Of a stretch of 64,000 nucleotides of DNA, positions 1-11,286 are shown piece after piece (the stretch's first letter is position 1; each line of letters opens with the position of its first letter). The notes below the pieces were generated by a model. The model worked only from the letters and a program-made list of their open reading frames with translations, ran no database searches and had not been told where the DNA came from. The DNA is from Tetrahymena thermophila SB210 (Eukaryota > Ciliophora > Oligohymenophorea > Hymenostomatida > Tetrahymenidae), in NCBI RefSeq assembly GCF_000189635.1, contig NW_002475978.1, positions 62,001 to 126,000 of the forward strand, in the 5' to 3' direction. The translations under genes were made by a program, and so were the position numbers.

Positions 1-683
1 TTGAATTATTATTTTAGAAATAATGGTCTTCATATAAAAGGCACAGAAGCTCTATGTTCTGGATTATAAAAAAGCACCAGTCTCACATAGCTTAGTCTCA
101 ACATTAGGTAAAAATAAAAAATTTTATTTTTACTCTATTCCTTATGATAATGAATATTGGATAAATCAAAAATTTAATTTAAATATATTAAAAGCTCTAA
201 CGATATTGGCTCTGGTGTAGAAAGTTTAGCTTCTGCTTTGAAGATTCTACCTAATCTCGACTATTTGTTTCTCAACCTCAAGTAAAAATAATTTATCTCT
301 TTTTTAAACTAATAAATAATTTTTAATTTGACCATAGTTAAAATGACATTGGTTCGTATGGTGCTAAAATTTTAGCCAACAATTTGAGTGAATCCTAAAG
401 TCTTAAAAGTTTATATGCAAGTATCTGGTAAAATAATATTATTAATGAGCGCTATTTTTTAAATAAAATAAGAAGAAAAAAATTTTTAAATTAATACGTT
501 AATTTTTTTAAGAGTCTTTTATCTATTTTATCTTTTTGATATATATTAAACTATCTTTTTTTGTATTTATTATTCTTTTTTAATGAAATTATAAGGTATA
601 ATAATGTTAGTGAGAGAGCAGAATTTGATATGAAGGAAACACTTTCGAAATTATCATCAGTATCTATTTCAAATTTCTAATGA
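1..683 (+). CDS. Leucine-rich repeat (RNI-like) protein, 3' end only
   Basis: Partial gene that begins upstream of the window. Exons are 18-107, 195-281, 338-427 and 596-683, ending at TGA 681-683. Each of the first three exons encodes one leucine-rich repeat of about 29 residues of the ciliate type, with a G-x-E-x-L motif such as GTEALCSGL, GVESLASAL and GAKILANNL followed by a leucine-spaced strand. Exon lengths of 90, 87, 90 and 88 bases are all bounded by phase-2 introns, so the exons are interchangeable modules. The last exon encodes a short hydrophilic tail without repeat. LRRs of this kind are protein-binding scaffolds. The N-terminal domains lie outside the window, so no specific role can be given. 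TAA and TAG are read as glutamine. Confidence 0.75.
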
Positions 684-1325
684 TCAATCAATTTAGTTAG
701 ATTGATCCTAGAATTACTTTGTTCATAAATAAGATTATTTTTTAATGCTTTATAATATGAATATTAAACAAATAAATAATTAAATAAAAATATTTAGTAA
801 GTATTCTTTTTTATGTAAGAATGAATGTTTTTTAAGTAATTTTACTAAAATTATTTTTGATTCAATAAAAATTATATACTGAGTAATACTTAAATTTATT
901 TTTAATTTTTATTAATTAGTATTTAAATTTTAATATAAAATTTACCTAACTTTTAAATAAATTCTTCTTTGTATTATATCATTTTATACGAATTGAGAAA
1001 TTGCAGTACTTAGAGAAGAAGATTAATTATATCATGCAAGACATTTTTTATAATTAATTAAAGTAAAAAAAAATTGTTAATTTAAACTCTTAAAATGGAT
1101 GGGATTAATTTTTTTAAGTCTATTAAATTTTAGTAATTTTAATCTTTAAACGGAATTAGCAGTTCCTAAAAATAAATTCTTTTATTTGATGATTGATGAA
1201 GAAGAAAAACAAACCAATACTTTATATTAATATATTAATTTTGGTTATTTAATCGAAAGATTTTATAATAAATTATTTAGATTCACATTAAATAAATTCG
1301 TATTATTAAAAAATAGGTACTTAAA
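684..1325. other. Intergenic, AT-rich
   Basis: Spacer between the LRR gene end and the RidA-family gene. It is nearly pure A/T with short T and A runs. I see no conserved reading frame or RNA gene. The last few hundred bases should hold the promoter of the next gene. Confidence 0.6.
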
Positions 1326-1772
1326 ATGGCCAGCAGAATATAATCTCTCAACAATTAAATTAACAATAAATAAAAGCTATTAACAGCTGTTACTTCAAGC
1401 AATCTTCCTTAACCTATTGCACCTTTTTCCCATGCAGTAGCCATTAATGCTAACTCTAAATTGCTATTTGTTTCAGGATAACTCTCTCGTGATCCTAAAT
1501 CTGGAAAGTTTGTTCATGCAGATAATGTCGCTCTTTAAACTGAACAAACATTAATCAATCTAAAAGAAGTTTTAAAAGCAGGTGGTAGTGATTTACAGTA
1601 TGTAGTCAAATGCACTGTTTACCTCAACGATATGGCTCATTTTAACCAAGTTAATGAGGTATATGGTAAATTCTTTAATACTGATGTAAAGCCTGCCAGA
1701 GCATGTTTTGCTGTAAGAGAATTACCCGCTGGAGCTAAAGTAGAAATTGAATGTATTGCTGTTGTCCCATGA
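1326..1772 (+). CDS. RidA/YjgF/UK114 family enamine-imine deaminase
   Basis: Single-exon gene of 148 residues ending in TGA at 1770-1772. RidA proteins hydrolyse reactive 2-aminoacrylate and related enamine/imine intermediates from pyridoxal-phosphate enzymes, protecting them from inactivation. They act as trimers in cytosol or mitochondria. Family hallmarks visible: PIAPFSHAV near residue 32, the LFVSGQL strand, the L-x-x-AGGS block, VVKCTVYL, and the C-terminal PARACFAV segment with the substrate-binding arginine followed by IECIAV. The core matches the usual 130-residue length. The extra first 20 residues are basic and polar and could be a weak mitochondrial leader, which is inference. The start has an A-rich ATG context. 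Glutamines are mostly TAA. Confidence 0.93.
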
Positions 1773-2938
1773 TTTTCAAAATTCATAAAATTAGTTATGC
1801 TCATGTAGTTAAATGTTTTATATTTATTTAGTAGTATAATTTTAGTTTTATAAATTTCATCATCAACATCAATAAGAATAGTCACAGTATTATTTGTTTT
1901 AGACTATTTATATTAATTTTGTAAATTAAGAAAAGTAAATCTTCCAAGTAATTAATTTCATCAAAAAAGATATTCATAATATAAAAAAAATCATTAAAAA
2001 ATTCATTATATTAAATAGGTGAACTTATTTGATTGATAGATAATGATTTATTTTTTTATTCAATCACAACAGAATTTTAGTTTGTAATATTACAATTTCT
2101 TTAAAAATTATTTTTTAGAATGCATATAAGTTAGTTAAAAAAAATTATCTAGCTTAACTCTTTACATAATTTAATTACGATATTAACATTATTTTATTCT
2201 AATATTATGAATATTTTTATTACTAAAACGAGTCAAATATTTTCTAAATATTAATATTAAATAAATGTTTCTGTTTAAAATTAAGCATGCTCAAAAATAA
2301 TTAAAAAATATGATAAGAAGATTTAACTAAAATTTAAGATTTGAGTATGACAAAACATATTAAAGAAATGCTATGAATGTTATTGTATAACCTTTCTTTA
2401 AATATTTCAAAACCATTTAATAATGCATTTTATAATAAAAAAAAGTTAAAGCTAAATTTACTCTTAAATATTAAAATAATTCACAAAATAAATATTTATT
2501 GATTAATTTTTAAATGAAAATATAAATTTGAGTATTTGAATTATTAAAAGATTTAAGGATATGGTAATAAGTCAGTGTGGTTTGTTTATATGATTAATAG
2601 ACTGAACGGCTTAAATTTTTATATTGAAATAAAGATAGATGCTTGCTTGCTTTTAATATGAAAAAAATTTTGAATGCTTGATTTATTGATTGATTGATAA
2701 ATGAAAGATATTTTGAAATAAAATATAAATAAAATTATAAAAAGGAATGAAGGATATTAACAACTTTCAATTTTACGATAAATAACTAAGAGAATGATTT
2801 GTAGCTAAAGATTAGTAATTGATTTTAAGTAAAAATTTAAAAGGAAACGGTTAATAAGGCAATCAAATAAAAAATTCATAAATAACAAAATCTTTCATTC
2901 ATATAATTAAAAGTAATATAAAAATATTAAAATAAGAA
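1773..2938. other. Intergenic, AT-rich
   Basis: Spacer between two plus-strand genes. It contains short A/T homopolymers and small ATTGATTGAT-type repeats around 2680-2700. No open frame with coding-like composition and no structured RNA was recognised. Confidence 0.6.
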
Positions 2939-4913
2939 ATGTCTGCTTTCGGCTCTCCTTTCCAATCTACTATTCACGGTCAATAAGAAGGTAAAGTATT
3001 TCATTTAATTTACTAGCAAGCCTATTCGGTGTCTAAAGTGAAACCATAAAAATGAAGCTAGCTATCCATATTTTAAAATCTGTAGCCTTAGCAAATTATT
3101 AATTATTTTTCAATGATAAAATTACTTAGATTCACCCAACAGAGTTAGAATAAAACTTCTTGGTGAAAAGTGGTAAAACATCTAACACAACATCGACCGT
3201 GAAAAACAAGATCGTAGAGATATTCTTGAAGAAAAGCTTAGAAATGTCGAAGATAAAATTAATTCTGAACGTCCTAATGACGAACAAAGATTTAAAGTAT
3301 TTATTTTGCTACTAAATGAAATGATAAAATTTAAAAAGTAACAAATAATCATTATCTGATAAATAGGTATTAAAGGAGCAAGTTTTGAAGCTTTAAAATA
3401 CTCTTGAAGAAGAAAAGAATGGCAGAGAAGTAAAGCATTTTATTAAAGACAAGTGAGTTTAATGTTGCTTCAACATATTTTAATCTAATTTTATAGGTTT
3501 TTGATGAAAGAAAGGGTAAAGAAATTAAGATTCTTGATGAAAATTTACACAATCTTTTGGAAGAAGAAAAATCGGTAAATAATTTATTTATTAGCAAGCA
3601 AACAAACAAACAACAACATCTTTGAAAAACATAGCAAAACTAATTTATTGATGAATACTTTAACAATAAATGGAATCACTTAGTTGATTTTGTTCAGCAT
3701 ATTATAATTAATCATTATTTAAAAGCAATAAATCTTATTTCTTAATAAAGCTTGAATAGGACGAATAAATAAATAAATATTTAATAATTTTTTCTCCTTC
3801 TTATTTTAATTACTCACAAAAATTCACTGCTCGTAATATAAAATTTGAAAATAAGAAATTTTAAAATAAATTAAATTGAGCAGTAGATATGGCTTAAATT
3901 ATAAATAAATCAGACATGCATACATATATGCACGATAATCACAAATTGCTTGATTTATATATAGATAAATAAATAAATACCAAGAACCAATTTTAAATTA
4001 AATAAAAATTTATTTTTTGAAATCTTTAAAATAAATAAATGCAAATGAAAATAGCTAGCTTTTATTATTAAACTAATATAAAAAAAATAATTAATACTAA
4101 TATGACCTAATTAGAGAAAATCATATTGAAACACATTAATAAACTTTTAATAAATCTCATAATAATAAATAAGTGCATTGACTTATAATAAAATAAAAAT
4201 TTATCAAAAATAATTATTTGAAAAATGAAATTAATTTTTGCTAGCTTTATGCAAAAAATAATTAATTTTATGAATTTTTTTAAACAAAATGTTGTCTTTT
4301 ATGCTTTTAAACTAAATTTAAAAATGAGGTTTAATGAGTTTTTTAAAATCGATTTAATTTTGAATACTTTTTTATGATTATTTAAATAAAATTATTTTTA
4401 ATTTAAGAGCAAAAGAATGGTTGAAAGCAACCTTTTGAAGCAAATCGATGAAAAGTTCTACAATATGAACTTAAGTCTTTCCAAGAATAACAAGGCTTAT
4501 GAAGAAAACACTGAAATTAAGCTTAAGGAAGTTTAAGCCTAGATTGGATTTATTAAGGAACAAATCGATTTAGAAAAGAGAAAGAGAGAAGAATCTACCA
4601 ATGGTTTGACTGATGAGATCGAAAATGAATTGAATAAATTCCACGATGTCCTTCTTATTGAAAAGAAGGTTCGTGAAGAAACCCAAGCTAAAATATATAG
4701 AATGATTGAAGATATCCACTCTAAGCTCCAAACTGAATTGGTCGTAAGATCTATTTTAATAATAAAATTTCCATTTTTGTAAGTGAATAGCTTTAAATGA
4801 ATTATTTGAATAATTAACAGTAAGAAAAGAGAGACAGAGAATCCACAACTGAGTCTTTAATTAAACTCTTGGAAGACACTTGCTAGAGAATTGATAAGAA
4901 CTTCCGTCAATGA
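2939..4913 (+). CDS. SF-assemblin (striated fibre assemblin) family protein
   Basis: Six exons: 2939-2990, 3130-3296, 3367-3429, 3497-3574, 4408-4743 and 4821-4913, giving 262 residues, with all phases closing. SF-assemblins are segmented coiled-coil proteins that polymerise into striated rootlet fibres attached to basal bodies. The protein has a short non-helical head (MSAFGSPFQ... then SPNRVRIKLLGEKW), a serine/proline-bearing feature typical of the family, followed by an almost unbroken charged heptad coiled coil rich in E, K, L and R to the C terminus. Length equals the family norm of about 260-290. Intron 4 (3575-4407) is 833 bp, much longer than the others, and full of ATAAATAAAT repeats. 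A role in the kinetodesmal fibre or basal-body rootlet is inferred from the family. Confidence 0.88.
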
Positions 4914-5488
4914 AGATTCATATTTTGAACAATCAAATAAAATAAGAAAAAAGAGTTGTTTTAATAATAGTTTGAATATGATTTAAAAATTGCAACTATC
5001 TAAACTATATACTATATTAAATTCTATAAGACATATCTATATGTATGTTTATTTTTCTCTATTAGTATGTTATTCTATTTCATTTCTTCTAGATTTTGAC
5101 TCTCCATATTTAGATTGTTTTTTCACTTGAACTTTAGAATACAGCAAAAATCTACATATTAATTTCAAAAGAGACTACCTTATTTTGATTGGAAATAAGG
5201 TATTTTAATTTTAAAATATAATCCTTGTACAATAGTATTGTAAAAAATCATTAGTCACATTCATTCATTAAATTACTTCTAGATTATACCTGTGTATCTT
5301 GCTTGTTATTGATATTTTTTTAATTTTAAAAACAAAAATGACTCTACAATTTTTATAATAGAAAGAATCTTTACTAAGTTTCTGAATTTATAAATTAATC
5401 AGAGATCATTAATTATATCAAAAATTATTTAAAAAAACTTATTTCCAATAATAATAAAAAATTAGATTTTCAAAATTTTAGTTTAAAA
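4914..5488. other. Intergenic, AT-rich
   Basis: Spacer between the SF-assemblin gene and the WD40 gene on the same strand. A somewhat more GC-containing stretch around 5080-5170 shows no usable frame. It probably holds the 3' UTR of one gene and the promoter of the next. Confidence 0.55.
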
Positions 5489-6936
5489 ATGATAGTTGAC
5501 GACCAAAAATTATAGTCTAACTGGTATAACAGATAGATTCATCCTTAAAATAAGATAGTTAAAGCTCACTTGAATTCTATTGAAACTTTATCTGTTAATA
5601 TAGCCAATCCTACTTAGTTTGCTACAGGATCTCATGATCATCTGGTCAAACTATGGGATTTGAATACTTTTAAAAACACATCAACATTGTAGGGTCACAA
5701 GTAAATCAATTTCAAATTGTTTGCAAATATAAAAATATCTAAAAATATTCGCTAGATCTTAAAATACAATTTTATAAAATAATAATAAAGAGAAGGAATT
5801 TGGAGTACTTAGTATTCATTAGATGGGAAATAATTGCTGACTGCTTCTCCTGATAAATCTCTAATCATTTGGGATCTTAGCAAGGGAAAACCAGCATCTG
5901 TGCTAAAAGAGCACCACAACAAGGTTTACTTTTGTTAATACAATGAAGATAATAAACTTATTGCTTCTGGAGGAGAAGACTCTCGTTTGATCATTTGGGA
6001 CACTCGCAAAGGAACTCCATTAAAAATCATCTAAAGTAAATTTTGATAAATCTAAAGACAAGTGTTGAATATTCATTTTAAATAAAGGCGAAAATAAGAT
6101 TATTTATAATATAAAATGGTCTAGATGTGGTAATTATTTAGTGACATCTGAATATGGAGGTGTTAGTAAAATTTTTGAAACTAGAAATTTCTCTCAAATT
6201 GCCTCATTTGGAAAGTTTTCAGAAGATGAAAGAGTAAAAGAAAAATATATTTTGTTGAAAATTAAAATGAACTTTAAAAATATTAAAAAAGGCATGGTGC
6301 TGTGACATAGATTTTAGAGAAACTTCCAAACATAAAAATAAAATATTTGTGGGATATGAAGTACATTTTTTTAAACAAAAAAATAGTTTAAATTCTAAAC
6401 CTAATTTAATTAAAAGTCAAGAATAGTTTAAGTGTTAACTTTCTCTCCATAAGAAAAATCTCTAAAACTTGACTATGAATTCTTAGCTCATATGGACCCT
6501 ATTAAATGTCTTAACTTAGATGGTCAAAAAGAGCTTATAATCACTTCATGCAGAGTAAAACTTAATAAATATACAAATTAATTTCATAGTTTTTAATTGC
6601 TTTTCAATTTTATTATTTCTAAATAAATTTAATGAGTTTATTTAAAATTAAATATTTTATTTTTAGTCAAAATATTAAGATTTAAGAAAGAGATTGAATT
6701 TGTTTTTTGATAAATTATAATTAAATGGAATTTTTTAAATTTAAAATTTAATTTAGGATGGAAGTGCTAGAATATGGGAATCTTATAGAAGACCTTAAGA
6801 ATATTCTCCTAAAGCTATTGGTACTTTATTAGAACATGATGAGAATGTATCAAGTATTTAGTTTGTACCTCATGCTTCTAAAACACTACTTTTAACAAGC
6901 TCTTATGACTGTTCTGTCAATTTTTACCAAATTTGA
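5489..6936 (+). CDS. WD40-repeat beta-propeller protein
   Basis: Six exons: 5489-5700, 5791-6035, 6088-6233, 6292-6360, 6417-6554 and 6757-6936, giving 329 residues. The whole protein is one seven-bladed-size WD40 propeller. Blades end in the expected signatures: GSHDHLVKLWD, SPDKSLIIWD, GGEDSRLIIWD, a degenerate SEYGGVSKIFE, SCRDGSARIWE and SSYDCSVNFYQI. GH dipeptides precede several blades. Propellers of this kind are protein-interaction scaffolds. It has no extra domain to fix its pathway, so I do not assign one. The donor after GYE and acceptor at 6416 were chosen because they alone keep phase and give an intron of normal length (56 bp). Confidence 0.85.
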
Positions 6937-7350
6937 TTTATTAATTAATATTTATAATAAATTAAACATTTTAAGTTATTAATCAACACTTATATTTATT
7001 AGTTTATAAAATTGTATTTACTTATTATAATTAATTAATTAATAATCATTCTTTAAATATTTTTTTTTAGAAAAAAGAGTTATTTATTTTTAATTGATTT
7101 TAACTTAAAATTATTTAAATTTTACTCAATTAAAAATGAAATTTAAAATTGCTTGATACTAATAATTTATTAATAACTATATATAGCTAGTTTTTTAAAA
7201 ATTAATATGTATCTCTAGCGAGATTTTTCTGTTAAATTCCTTTGGTACACTGAATATTGAAAATTAAGATATGATTATGATATTATATTTAATAATCTGT
7301 TTATATTTTGGTTTAAATTCTTATTTTTAGACATTATTTGAGCAGTTATC

Positions 7351-7528
7351 ATGATAATAAAAAATTATGAAGATGAAATAGTAAAGCTGGCTGCTTCAAC
7401 CTCAAAATTTAATAATGTGGAAGGATTTAAATCATCACGGAGGGAAAGTTTCTCTAATTGCACATTTAAATAAATTTGAGAGGCTATTTATAAAAATGCA
7501 GGACATCTGTCTAACAATTAATTTATGA
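7351..7528 (+). pseudogene. Frameshifted WD40-like relic
   Basis: Short coding-like stretch between two genes. One frame (7351-7479) opens with MIIKNYEDEIVKLAAS. The next frame (7367-7528) continues with QNLIMWKDLNHHGGKVSLIAHL before TGA 7526-7528. Joined across a frameshift near 7400-7420 they resemble one WD40 blade end followed by the start of the next. Neither frame alone makes a plausible protein. It could be a decayed duplicate of a WD40 exon or a chance resemblance. No flanking exons were found. Confidence 0.35.
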
Positions 7529-7744
7529 TTTATTTGGGAAAATGATAATTATTATTTATTAGAAATCAATTAAGAAAAGATCTATAAAATAATTGATAAT
7601 ATTTTGTTATTATTAATATATTGATTAAAAGAAATATAAAAACATTGATAGTTTTCATTTTAATTTGTTTATTTAAGCTTGCCATCTCATAAAATAATAG
7701 TGTAATTTTTATCAATATAAATAGCTCAATAACATAGCTAAAAC

Positions 7745-10227
7745 ATGAGTAAAATTTCATAGCAATACAAAGAGGAAGACATGTTCACCAAATCACAATA
7801 GTAAAACTTAATTAATTTTGGCAGTGTTTTTAGTGGCTCATTTTTATAAGAGCTTGTTTTATACTTTGATCTCATTTTATCTTTTTGATCACTAAATTAA
7901 ATAAATATCTTTGCTAAAATATTTATATTTGCTTAACCATAAATAGCTTAGACACATACACTAAAATATATACTTAGATTAAAAAAACTATGGATAACAC
8001 CTTAGAAAATGGTAATTCTGAACTATTTCTTTTTAACAAATTTAAGAACAAAGGAATTTCAAGATCCTTCAGTTTAATTAAATTTCGAAGCCATATTAAG
8101 AATTAAAAAAATTAAAATAGCTCTAAATCAAGCGGATGTTAGCGACTATTCATCTGATTATGGCTTAGATGAGGAATTAGGTAAAATTTGAAATTTATTT
8201 AGACAATACGTCTTGAATAGAGGATCTTCTTTTACTCATTTTGTCTTTTAAATTAGTTTTTGAAGAACATAGTTAAGTGAATTTGTATATCGAAGGATAA
8301 GAAAAATTAAAAGTGAGTGAAGATTTACTTAATTTAGATGACTTAGCAGATGTAAATGATATATTTATTTATTGTATTAACTGAATTTAAGACTTCTACA
8401 ATATTGTAATAGTTTTTTGATCTCAACACATTGACATCTTTACTTGGTAAAGAAGAGCTCTAAAATTTAAGAAAATTACTCCCTCAACAAGTAAAGATAT
8501 TTTCAATTTTACTTCAATTATTTTTATTATATCATAAATTCTGACAAGCAAACTAACAACTAATATAAATTAGGAAACTGAAGAACAATAAAATGAAACA
8601 ATGAAAATGCTATTTAGTGGTCAATCTTTTAAATTTGGAGTTAATCCGTTGAACGAGTTCTTGCAGAAATGCAAATCTGGTAGCTACACAACCATGAGAC
8701 AATAAGAATAGAAGATATAGAGAAAAATGGCATTACAGACTTTGAATAAATATTACGAAGACACTCTTCTAGAAGTTAAGTAAAAATTAGTACCTGAAAC
8801 CATAAATCGTGTCAAAACAGTATAAAATCATTTTTTTTATCTTTATAATTTATTTAATAATAATAATAATAAATATTTCATTATAAATTTATTTTTATTA
8901 AAAGCTTTTAAAGAAGAGAAAAGCGATTAAAAGAGTTGAGGAATTGTTAAGTAGCGATAGCGATTAAAGCGAAAAGAGCTTTATCAATCTGAGACCTGAT
9001 GTAGATTTTGATGAAGTATCTGTTGGTAACAGTACTGATGGAAGTGAAGAAGATAGAGATAATAGACGTAAAAAACCTTAATAATATGGTAATGTAGGAG
9101 GAGCTGGAGGAAATAATGGTGGTATGCAATAAGCAAATGGTATTGGTAATTAAAATGGTAAATAAAATAGCTCAATGTCAAATGGATTGGTAAATGGCTC
9201 TAAAAATAATAACACAAACGCAGCTAGATCTGAAAGTAACTACAATCAAAATGGATCTCAAATAGCCAATTCAACTCGTTTTGATAACAATGACTCAAAT
9301 TCAAACATCGAATTAATGTCTGAATAGTAAAAATCAAAGTATTAAACCGTTATAGACACACCTTAACCTTACTATAAAATCAAAAAGAGTAAAGTCCCAG
9401 TAAAAATTTTAATTTTTTTGAAACAGACAAAAATAATCAAATCAATAATTTAAAAAAAATATTCAAAGCAACTAGTAAATTCTGCTTGCTTGCTTGATTA
9501 TTTAATAGAGATAAAAAATTATCAAATCTGCACTTTTTCATATTATTTCTAAATAAAAAATATTTTATGATTTATTGTTACTATTTTAAAAGGTCTCTTA
9601 AGAATGGATAGATAATTACAGAGAGTAGGAAAGGCAAAGATATGAAAGCCCCACTAAACCTTGGATATATTTTTTATAAGATGGATCGAAGACTTGTGTG
9701 GCACCTGTTTGCAAAAAATTAAATGTTTCAATGTAATCAAGACCTCGTGATCATCTCTTTTTAAAATAGAAAAGATCACCATATATTACAATTCTTTCTC
9801 TTGTAAGAGATGCCTGTGCTAGATTACCAAACGGGCAAGGAACAAGATATGACATTTGTGTAAAAGAAGCTTTTATATGATATACATTAAAATTTTTTTT
9901 TATATAATAGGAGTTACTTAAAGAAAGCTAATACATTAATTAAGATCTGACTTATGATAAGGTAAGTACTATAGTAAGTGGTGCTCTAGATAGATTGCAC
10001 TATTTGGATGATCCTGCTATAAAATACGACTAAGAAAAAAAAGTCTGGTTTTATTTACATAGAGACAGAGAGTTAGACGATCCAGGTAAATATTCAAAAA
10101 AATTTATTTATTTATTTATTTATTTATTTATTGTATTTTAATTTCTGCTACTTAAATTAAAGCTTGGAAAGACGACGGAGGAGAATTAAACATATTAAAT
10201 GTTTCATAAAGTAATACTGCAGTTTGA
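7745..10227 (+). CDS. NFRKB: NFRKB-like INO80 chromatin-remodelling complex subunit
   Basis: Ten exons: 7745-7800, 7978-8011, 8054-8180, 8257-8351, 8392-8490, 8574-8819, 8905-9399, 9593-9859, 9911-10085 and 10163-10227, giving 552 residues with all phases closing. NFRKB is a subunit of INO80 whose DEUBAD domain binds the deubiquitinase UCH37. Residues about 100-200 match the DEUBAD region, with L-x-x-LLGKEELQNLRKLLPQ and FSGQSFKFGVNPL. Residues about 440-530 match the NFRKB winged-helix-like domain: ITILSLVRDACARLPNG, DICELLKES, VSGALDRLHYLDDP and VWFYLHRDREL. Between them is an N/G/Q-rich linker (about 250-370). It is much shorter than animal NFRKB (about 1,300) and lacks the long C-terminal half. 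The donor after DIC is supported by the clean family match across the junction. Confidence 0.9.
10102..10132 (+). repeat. (TTTA)n microsatellite
   Basis: About seven perfect TTTA units inside the last intron of the NFRKB-like gene. This is simple-sequence DNA common in this genome, with no function evident. Confidence 0.9.
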
Positions 10228-11286
10228 AAAAAAAATATTTATATAACAAATAAAAAACAAACAAATCAGATAAACTTAAGTTCATTTATTTATTTTCTGG
10301 TATTGTTTGCATTAATCGATTAAAATCTAATTATTTCTAAATTAAAATTAATTTAAAGTGTAATGTTAAAGTTATTTACTTCAAATTGTATTGTTTTAAT
10401 ATATTTCAATTTTTTTCAATCAATTATTAAGATATTTATCTATTTTTTATCTGATTTAATGTTATAAATTAGTCAATAATAATTTTTTGAAAAATAAATG
10501 AAAATAAAAAAATTGTTGTATATTTTTTAGTATCTTAATAATCTTAAATATGCTCATTAGAATATTAAGTTAGTTTACAATAAATTTTGATAAATTAATA
10601 CTTATAAATTATATTAAAAGAATATTAACACATCAAATTTTATGAAGATTTACTTGTTAAATTTATTTATTAGATAATATAGATACTCACAAAAATAGAT
10701 TTTATTAAATGAATTTTAACTTAATTTTATTAACAAATAACTTTTAAATATTTTTTTATTTTACTAATTTAAGGTGAGTGTTTGAAATTAATTAAAAAAT
10801 TTGAGTAAAGTAATAATTTAAATTGTTTTATAGATTGTAAATAGTATTTAAAATTAGTTATAAATTAAGGGCTTATCTTTAAAGAAAATTGTTTATTATT
10901 TCAACCAAATATAATTCATTTTGTAAATTGGTTTTATCAGCAAACAATTTTTCAAGGCTGTTGGGTATACATATTAAATTTCGATTACTTAATGTAAGTT
11001 ACTATTGAGAATATTCTTGGATACAATATATCTTCCAATTTTATATCTTCACCTTACTTTTTTAATAAAGGTTTAATGGGATAAAGTACTCAAATTAAGA
11101 AAACACTTTTTGATGTTACTCCAAGAAATAAAAAATAGAACGTAATACGTATTTCTTAAATAGAAGTTATTTAGATAAAAGAAATATTTGTAATAAATTA
11201 ATTTTTTACAAATATAAGCAATTAATTAAAAAGGTAGCTAACAAAATCAACTTATCAATCAATCAATCATTTTTAAGTATATCAAA
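10228..11286. other. Intergenic; possible relic at its 3' part
   Basis: Mostly featureless A/T DNA. The segment 10921-11170 has more balanced composition and stays open without TGA on the plus strand in more than one frame, one of which reads MQVTIENILGYNISS. No homologous family is recognised. It may be 5' UTR/promoter of the transporter gene or an old gene fragment. Confidence 0.4.
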
